59,052 nucleotides of DNA from Bacteroidota bacterium. GTDB taxonomy: Bacteria; Bacteroidota; Bacteroidia; Chitinophagales; Saprospiraceae. The DNA is taken from assembly GCA_963169325.1 (NCBI GenBank), contig CAUJEY010000298.1:1-59052 (forward strand). Reading direction: 5' to 3'. The notes beneath the pieces are model-generated. The model had not been told where the DNA came from. It saw only the letters and a program-made list of their open reading frames with translations, and ran no database searches. The translations under genes and the position numbers were made by a program. Below are positions 53,620 through 59,052 of the stretch, piece after piece. Each line of letters starts with the position of its first letter. Positions within the stretch are counted from its first letter, which is position 1.

Positions 53620-54387
53620 ATGGCACTGCCTGCTCTTTTTGATCTTCATGGAAAAACGGCCCTGGTAACCGGCTGCAACAAGGGTATCGGGCGCAGTATG
53701 GCAACCGGTTTGGCCGAAGCGGGCGCCGATATAATCGGCGTATCCGGGAGCTTGCAGGCGGGTAGTACAGTAGAGCAGGATATCCGGGCGCTGGGCAGAA
53801 ACTTTTATCCGTATCAGGCCGATTTTTCCGACCGGGAAAGTTTGTACCAGTTTATACATGCCGTAAAAGCCCAATTTTCTGTTGTCGATATTTTGGTCAA
53901 TAATGCTGGTACCATCCTGCGGGCGCCCGCTGCCGAACACCCCGACGAACACTGGGACAATGTCATGGCCATCAATCTCGACGCGCCTTTTATCCTGGCC
54001 CGGGAGTTCGGGCGGGATATGTTGACCCGTGGACAAGGAAAAATCATTTTCACCGCCTCGCTACTCACTTTCCAGGGCGGTATCCTGGTGCCGGGTTATG
54101 CGGCCAGTAAAGGCGCCATCGGAAGCTTAGTCAAGGCCTTGGCCAACGAATGGGCTTCAAAAGGAATAAATGTGAATGCCATCGCTCCCGGCTACATCGC
54201 CACTGCCAATACTGAGGCACTACGCAACGATCCCGCGCGCAGCCGCGCAATTCTCGACCGGATTCCCGCAAACCGTTGGGGCGAACCCGACGATTTCAAA
54301 GGGCCGGTAGTCTTTCTGGCCTCCGATGCCTCCAACTATATACATGGCGCCATCCTCACCGTAGACGGCGGCTGGATGGGAAGATGA
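53620..54387 (+). CDS. kduD: 2-dehydro-3-deoxy-D-gluconate 5-dehydrogenase KduD (SDR)
   Basis: A 255-residue short-chain dehydrogenase. TGCNKGIG at 17-24 binds NAD(P), and the catalytic Ser147, Tyr160 and Lys164 (YAASK) are present. The family-specific stretch HPDEHWDNVMAINL...REFGRDML and SLLTFQGGI.VPGYAASKG is characteristic of KduD. It reduces 2,5-diketo-3-deoxygluconate to KDG, the step after KduI in breakdown of unsaturated uronates from pectin. The start ATG 53620 gives the usual length. The frame extending to 53491 would translate the promoter. Its stop overlaps a possible ATG for the next gene, and kduI follows after a short array. Confidence 0.93.
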   Translation: MALPALFDLHGKTALVTGCNKGIGRSMATGLAEAGADIIGVSGSLQAGSTVEQDIRALGRNFYPYQADFSDRESLYQFIHAVKAQFSVVDILVNNAGTILRAPAAEHPDEHWDNVMAINLDAPFILAREFGRDMLTRGQGKIIFTASLLTFQGGILVPGYAASKGAIGSLVKALANEWASKGINVNAIAPGYIATANTEALRNDPARSRAILDRIPANRWGEPDDFKGPVVFLASDASNYIHGAILTVDGGWMGR

Positions 54388-54392
54388 GTAAA

Positions 54393-54416
54393 AATCACTC
54401 AATCACTCAATCACTC
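54393..54416. repeat. Octamer array (aatcactc, 3 copies) between kduD and kduI
   Basis: Three exact 8-bp units lie 5 nt after the kduD stop and 10 nt before the kduI start. Confidence 0.85.
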
Positions 54417-54425
54417 AATGATATA

Positions 54426-55256
54426 ATGCATATCCTCCACACATCCAGCCCTGGCGAAACCGCCTCGATGAATACCGAAGCCCTCCGCAAACAATTTCTG
54501 TTGGAGCGGCTTTTCGAACCGGAGCAAATACACCTGACCTATAGTCACTACGATCGAATGATCGCAGGCGGCGTCATGCCTGTGGGCGATTTGCTGACCC
54601 TGGAGGCCCCCGCAGCATTGCGCGCCGGTTATTTTCTCGAACGCCGCGAACTCGGGATCATCAATATTGGCGGCAGTGGAAAAGTCATCGCCGATTCGTC
54701 GGAACACGTTCTGAGCAAATTAGACTGTCTTTATCTCGGCAAAGGAACCGCCAACGTGCAATTTGCCAGCCTGTCTGCCGAAAATCCTGCCCGGTTTTTC
54801 CTGCTCAGCGCACCGGCGCACCGTGTTTGTCCCAACCGGTTTATGACTGCCGCCGACGCCAACCCCAACCAACTCGGCGCAGGCCCAACCGCCAACGCCC
54901 GCACCATTTACAAATATATCCACCCCGACGGTATCGAAAGCTGCCAGTTGGCCATGGGACTCACCATACTCGAAACCGGCAGCGTTTGGAACACCATGCC
55001 GCCGCATACGCACGACCGCCGCATGGAAGTGTATTGTTATTTCAATGTATCCGAAGGCCAACGAGTGTTGCATCTGATGGGGCAACCCGAAGAAACCCGG
55101 CATTTGTGGGTCGCCAATCATCAGGCAGTTATTTCACCGCCCTGGAGCATCCACGCAGGCTGCGGCACTATGGCATATTCGTTTATCTGGGGAATGGCTG
55201 GCGAAAACCAGTCGTTTGCAGATATGGATCAAATCGCAATCAGCGCATTGCTATAA
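54426..55256 (+). CDS. kduI: 4-deoxy-L-threo-5-hexosulose-uronate ketol-isomerase KduI
   Basis: A 276-residue cupin-type isomerase that converts 5-keto-4-deoxyuronate to 2,5-diketo-3-deoxygluconate. The four zinc ligands are present, two residues earlier than in the E. coli enzyme: His194, His196 and Glu201 in MPPHTHDRRMEVY, and His243 in WSIHAGCG. The start at MHILHTSSPGETASMNTEALR fits the family start. An ATG at 54384 overlapping the kduD stop would add 14 residues encoded by the octamer array. It is in one operon with kduD upstream and the CE12-GH28 gene 10 nt downstream. Confidence 0.95.
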   Translation: MHILHTSSPGETASMNTEALRKQFLLERLFEPEQIHLTYSHYDRMIAGGVMPVGDLLTLEAPAALRAGYFLERRELGIINIGGSGKVIADSSEHVLSKLDCLYLGKGTANVQFASLSAENPARFFLLSAPAHRVCPNRFMTAADANPNQLGAGPTANARTIYKYIHPDGIESCQLAMGLTILETGSVWNTMPPHTHDRRMEVYCYFNVSEGQRVLHLMGQPEETRHLWVANHQAVISPPWSIHAGCGTMAYSFIWGMAGENQSFADMDQIAISALL

Positions 55257-55266
55257 AATATACAAA

Positions 55267-57588
55267 GTGAAAAAATTCTTGTATCTCTTTATGGCGTCCA
55301 TCGCCCTCGCTTTCAGCAACAATGAAACGCCAACCGTGTTTCTGGCCGGCGATTCCACGATGGCGCCGAAACTACCCGAAGCCGCCCCGGAAACGGGCTG
55401 GGGCATGGTTTTTCCCGATTTTTTTGACACTACGTCCGTCAAATTTGAAAATCATGCGGTCAACGGCCGTTCCACCAAAAGTTTTCGCAGCCTTGGACAT
55501 TGGGACAAAATGATTGCCCGTGTCAAGCCCGGCGACTTTGTTTTTTTGCAATTCGGCCACAACGATTCGAAGACAGACGACAGCATCCGCTACGCGCCGG
55601 CACAAACGGCCTACCGGGAAAATCTCACCCGTTTTATCACTGAAATCCGCGCCAAAGGCGCCCAACCCGTGCTGCTCACCCCGGTGGTGCGACGCAACTT
55701 TGACGCTGCGGGCCGCTTCGTGGACAAACACGGCGACTACCCCGGCGTCGTGCGCGAAATAGCCGCCGCGCAAAGAGTGCCCCTCATTGATTTGTGGGCA
55801 AAAAGTAAAGCCCTGCTCGAAAAACTCGGCCCGGCAGATTCAAAACCGCTTTTTCTGAACCTCCCCGGCGGTATTTATCCCAAATTTCCGGATGGCAAAG
55901 AAGATAACACCCATTTTACTCCCCATGGCGCCGGTTTAATGGCGGCCCTGGTAGCAGAAGGCGTAAACGAATCGACCCTGGAATTGCGCCATTTTTTGAA
56001 AAAGACCGTTTTTTTTGAAAAATACGCCTACGAATTACCCCAAATCAACCTGCCTGTTTTCCGGAAAGACACCTTTAATATTCGGGATTTTGGCGCAAAA
56101 GCCGGCGGCATTGCACTCAATACACAAGCCATCAATACCGCCATCGACACATGCAGCCGGCGCGGCGGCGGCGTGGTATTGATCCCCGCCGGACTTTGGC
56201 TGAGCGGCCCCATCCGTTTGCGCAGCCACGTAAACCTGTACCTCGAACGGGGCGCCTTGTTGCAGTTCACCGACGATCACGACCAATACCCGCTGGTGCG
56301 CACCAATTGGGAAGGCATGGATGCTATCCGAAACCATTCCCCCATTTATGGCGTGGATTTGGAGAACATAGCCATCACTGGAGCGGGCATTTTCGACGGG
56401 GCCGGCATGGCCTGGCGTCCGTTGAAAAAGAATAAAGTTACCGGGAGCGAATGGTCTAAAATCGTTGCGTCCGGCGGCGTACTCAACGAAGCAAAAGATA
56501 CCTGGTACCCTACGGAGCGCGCCCTTCGTGGATCCAAAATAAACCGTGCCGGTGTTATTGCCGAGGGATACGACGAAGCCAAAGCCCTGGATGTCAAGGA
56601 GTTTTTACGGCCCAACATGGTCAGCCTGGTTCGTTGTACCCGGATTTTGATCGACGGCCCGACCTTCCAGAATTCCCCGGCCTGGACGCTGCACCCGCTG
56701 CTTTGCACCCATTTTACCTTAAAAAATGTAACGGTAAAAAACCCTTCGTTCGCCCAAAACGGCGATGGCGTAGATGTGGAAAGCACCCGCTTTTTCCGTA
56801 TTGAAAATTGCGTGTTCGATACGGGCGACGACGGCGTCTGCCTCAAATCGGGTCGCAACGAAGAAGGCCGCAAACGCGGGGCGCCTACCTCCGACGGTAT
56901 CGTACAAGGCTGCACGGTGTACAAAGCCCACGGCGGATTCGTAATCGGCTCCGAAATGTCAGGCGGCGTGCGCAACATTTTCGTGTCCGGCTGCACCTTC
57001 ATGGGGTCAGACATCGGCCTCCGGTTCAAAACAACGCGGGGCCGCGGCGGCGTGGTGGAAGACATTTACATTTCCGATATCAATATGACCGACATACCCG
57101 CCGAGGCGATACTGTTCGATATGTATTACAACGGTAAAGAAGCCGCCGAAGCGTTGAAAAATCCGGAAATGAACAAACTGCCCGTCACCGAAGAAACACC
57201 CGTATTTCGCAAAATATATATCCAAAACGTTGCCTGCCGGGGTGCAGCCCATGCCATCTACGCGCAAGGCTTGCCTGAAATGAACGTACAGGATGTACAT
57301 ATCGAGAACAGTGTTTTTCACACCCAACGTGGCTTCACCTGCGTGGAAGGCGATGGCATTCAACTGAAAAACATCACACTCCAAACCGATTCCGCCGAGC
57401 CGGCCATCCATGTCCTGAATAGCCGGAACCTGGTATTCGACGACGTGGAAGTGAGCGGAAAATCCGAAAAAGCCCTGAAAATTGAAGGAAAACAAACCGG
57501 CGCGATTCGTTTGCTGGGTACCAATTTCGATGCCCGGGGTATTGAATTTGGATTAGGCGTGCCGCCAACGGTGTTGATTAAAAAATGA
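55267..57588 (+). CDS. Bifunctional pectinase: CE12 acetylesterase fused to GH28 polygalacturonase-like domain
   Basis: About 773 residues from GTG 55267, chosen because VKKFLYLFMASIALAFS is a signal peptide; no ATG precedes it in a sensible place. Residues about 24-260 are an SGNH rhamnogalacturonan acetylesterase: GDS (Asp29-Ser30), GHND (97-100) and D213-x-x-H216. From about 280 to the end a right-handed beta-helix of GH28 follows, with FNIRDFGAKAGG, NGDGVD (Asp500, Asp503), TGDDGV (Asp521, Asp522), HGGFVIGSEMSGG and RFKTTRGRGG. It should deacetylate and hydrolyse pectic chains, probably in the periplasm. It sits between kduI and the GH105 gene in the same operon. Confidence 0.9.
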   Translation: MKKFLYLFMASIALAFSNNETPTVFLAGDSTMAPKLPEAAPETGWGMVFPDFFDTTSVKFENHAVNGRSTKSFRSLGHWDKMIARVKPGDFVFLQFGHNDSKTDDSIRYAPAQTAYRENLTRFITEIRAKGAQPVLLTPVVRRNFDAAGRFVDKHGDYPGVVREIAAAQRVPLIDLWAKSKALLEKLGPADSKPLFLNLPGGIYPKFPDGKEDNTHFTPHGAGLMAALVAEGVNESTLELRHFLKKTVFFEKYAYELPQINLPVFRKDTFNIRDFGAKAGGIALNTQAINTAIDTCSRRGGGVVLIPAGLWLSGPIRLRSHVNLYLERGALLQFTDDHDQYPLVRTNWEGMDAIRNHSPIYGVDLENIAITGAGIFDGAGMAWRPLKKNKVTGSEWSKIVASGGVLNEAKDTWYPTERALRGSKINRAGVIAEGYDEAKALDVKEFLRPNMVSLVRCTRILIDGPTFQNSPAWTLHPLLCTHFTLKNVTVKNPSFAQNGDGVDVESTRFFRIENCVFDTGDDGVCLKSGRNEEGRKRGAPTSDGIVQGCTVYKAHGGFVIGSEMSGGVRNIFVSGCTFMGSDIGLRFKTTRGRGGVVEDIYISDINMTDIPAEAILFDMYYNGKEAAEALKNPEMNKLPVTEETPVFRKIYIQNVACRGAAHAIYAQGLPEMNVQDVHIENSVFHTQRGFTCVEGDGIQLKNITLQTDSAEPAIHVLNSRNLVFDDVEVSGKSEKALKIEGKQTGAIRLLGTNFDARGIEFGLGVPPTVLIKK

Positions 57589-57592
57589 AATT

Positions 57593-59052
57593 ATGAAGAA
57601 GGCCCTCCTGCTCTTTTACCTTACAACTGCCGCCACCCTCTCCGCTCAAACCCAACAGGAACCCTGGTCGGCGCGTATGGCTGCCACCCTGATGGCTGCC
57701 CACCCGGACTCCTTTTGTTACGACAAAACCAAACCGGCACGTTGGGACTACGAACTCGGTTTGTACATGAAGAGCCTCGAACAGGTGTGGCGCCAAACAG
57801 GCGACGGCGCCTACTTTCGTTACATCCGCAAACAAATGGATTTTTACGTCCAAAACGACGGAAGTATCCGGACGTACAACCGCGAAGTGTATAACATCGA
57901 TCACATTACCCCGGGACGCCCCCTGCTGATGCTGTGGCAACAAACCGGGCAGGAGAAATACCATACATCCGTGCAACATCTGCGCCGCCAACTGGCCGAA
58001 CACCCCCGCACGAAAGAAGGTGGTTTTTGGCATAAAAAACGCTACCCCTGGCAAATGTGGCTCGACGGCCTGTACATGGGCGAACCGTTTTATGCCGAGT
58101 ACAGCCTGTTGTTCAACGAACCGCAAAACTTCGACGATATCGCCAACCAGTTTATCTGGATGGAAAAAAATGCCCGCGATGCCAAAACCGGCCTGCTGTA
58201 CCACGCCTGGGATGAAAGCCGCGAACAACGCTGGGCCGATAAATCCACCGGCCAATCACCGCATTTTTGGGGCCGCGCAATGGGCTGGTACGCCATGGCA
58301 TTAGTGGATGTGCTCGATTATTTTCCAAAAGAACACCCGAAACACGGAGAAATCGTCTCCATTTTGAAACGCCTCGCCGTTGCCGTGACCAAAGTGCAGG
58401 ATGCCCAAAGCGGCGTTTGGTACCAGGTGCTCGACCGGGCAGCCGAACCGGGCAACTACCGCGAAGCGTCGGCCTCCTGCATGTTTACCTATGCCCTGCT
58501 GAAAGGCGCCCGGCTCGGATACCTGGACGCCCAATACCAGGAAGCCGGTAAAAAAGCATACGCCGGCATTTTGAAAGAATTTATGGTGCAGGATGCCGAC
58601 GGTTCCTGGCATTTGGACAAAGTATGTATGGTGGCCGGGCTGGGTGGCGAGCCGTACCGCGACGGCAGTTTTCAGTACTATGTTTCCGAGCCCATCCGCC
58701 GCGACGACCTGAAAGGCGCCGCCCCGTTTATGTTGGCCAGCCTGGAAATGGAGCGGATGCCGGCGGCAAAAATTGGCAAAGGAAAAACAGTGGTACTGGA
58801 TCGATATTTTAACAATGAATACAAAAACGATGCGCGTTTTCACTACATCTGGGAAGATATAAAAGACTCGGGCTACTCCTGGTGGGGTCAAATTTTTCGC
58901 GACCTCGGCGCCAAAACGGCCAACCTCGACGCAGCGCCCACTACCGCTAATTTGAAAAACGCCGGTGTATACATCATCGTAGATCCGGACACGAAGAAAG
59001 AAACGGCTAACCCAAATTTTATTGAAAAAGAACACATTAAAGTCCTGAAAAA
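57593..59052 (+). CDS. GH105 unsaturated rhamnogalacturonyl hydrolase, C-terminally incomplete
   Basis: The frame is open from ATG 57593 to the window end (486 codons), so the 3' end is missing. Signal peptide MKKALLLFYLTTAATLSAQ. The (alpha/alpha)6-barrel of GH105/GH88 shows ARWDYELGLYMKSLEQVW, WHKKRYPWQMWLDGLYMG with the catalytic-type Asp in MWLDGLYMG, GLLYHAWDESREQRWAD and SPHFWGRAMGWYAMALVDVL. After about residue 375 a second, DUF4350-like region starts (GKTVVLDRYFNNEYKN), as in many Bacteroidota GH105 proteins. The enzyme removes the terminal unsaturated galacturonate from rhamnogalacturonan fragments, feeding KduI. The ATG lies 4 nt after the upstream stop. Confidence 0.92.
   Translation, partial: MKKALLLFYLTTAATLSAQTQQEPWSARMAATLMAAHPDSFCYDKTKPARWDYELGLYMKSLEQVWRQTGDGAYFRYIRKQMDFYVQNDGSIRTYNREVYNIDHITPGRPLLMLWQQTGQEKYHTSVQHLRRQLAEHPRTKEGGFWHKKRYPWQMWLDGLYMGEPFYAEYSLLFNEPQNFDDIANQFIWMEKNARDAKTGLLYHAWDESREQRWADKSTGQSPHFWGRAMGWYAMALVDVLDYFPKEHPKHGEIVSILKRLAVAVTKVQDAQSGVWYQVLDRAAEPGNYREASASCMFTYALLKGARLGYLDAQYQEAGKKAYAGILKEFMVQDADGSWHLDKVCMVAGLGGEPYRDGSFQYYVSEPIRRDDLKGAAPFMLASLEMERMPAAKIGKGKTVVLDRYFNNEYKNDARFHYIWEDIKDSGYSWWGQIFRDLGAKTANLDAAPTTANLKNAGVYIIVDPDTKKETANPNFIEKEHIKVLK

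Noticed and set aside
55216-55266. ATG start of the CE12-GH28 gene inside kduI
   Set aside because: It would place 17 polar residues before the signal peptide; GTG 55267 directly precedes the signal sequence.

Overview
The window looks like a stretch of a Bacteroidota chromosome, most likely from the Saprospiria / Lewinella-Haliscomenobacter side of the phylum. The evidence is SusC/SusD and other TonB-linked receptors, many lipoproteins, a secreted subtilase with a type IX-like C-terminus, KduI/KduD with a LacI regulator, a LacI-class operator, TAnnTTTG-type promoter elements and scarce Shine-Dalgarno signals. Taxonomy below phylum is inference. No rRNA, tRNA, CRISPR array, transposase or prophage was seen.

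Layout. 1-17.4 kb is mostly housekeeping: a fold-back repeat at the very edge, a DinB-like protein, SbcD-SbcC nuclease, an MBOAT/SGNH O-acetylation pair, a P2-type cation ATPase, a secreted subtilase, GyrA, a TPR protein, a LysE exporter and a family-2 glycosyltransferase. 17.4-22.2 kb is a SusC/SusD pair. 22.5-39.2 kb is a polyunsaturated fatty acid (PUFA) synthase locus: KS-AT-ACPx3, then KR-DH in the -1 frame, then a 2339-residue KS-CLF-AT-DH-DH protein, a PfaD enoyl reductase and a convergent Sfp-type phosphopantetheinyl transferase. 39.3-45.6 kb holds a catalase-related haem protein, a cNMP-binding/patatin phospholipase and two lipoxygenase-family proteins. 45.8-51.3 kb encodes lipoproteins, a small outer-membrane barrel and a TonB-dependent receptor. 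51.5-59 kb is a pectin/rhamnogalacturonan module: a HisKA-AraC regulator, a LacI regulator, KduD, KduI, a CE12-GH28 fusion and a GH105 enzyme that runs off the window.

Most interesting system. The PUFA synthase locus is followed at once by the enzyme classes that in animals, corals and plants make oxylipins: an acyl hydrolase to release the fatty acid, lipoxygenases to peroxidise it, and a catalase-related haem protein of the type that converts hydroperoxides to allene oxides. I infer a self-contained bacterial oxylipin pathway from malonyl-CoA to hydroperoxide-derived products. Members of the Saprospiraceae (Aureispira) are reported to contain arachidonic acid, which makes this plausible.

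Second, the KS-AT-ACP gene ends in an in-frame A AAA AAG heptamer directly before its stop, with a GGAGG 10 nt upstream. A -1 frameshift there would join it to the KR-DH frame and restore the usual PfaA architecture. Third, many gene borders carry short tandem arrays of 7-8 bp units, sometimes running into stop or start codons or lying inside coding sequence. Fourth, an 80% identical 115-bp promoter/operator block with the palindrome GGGAACGTTCCC precedes both the HisKA-AraC gene and the kduD operon, on either side of the LacI gene.
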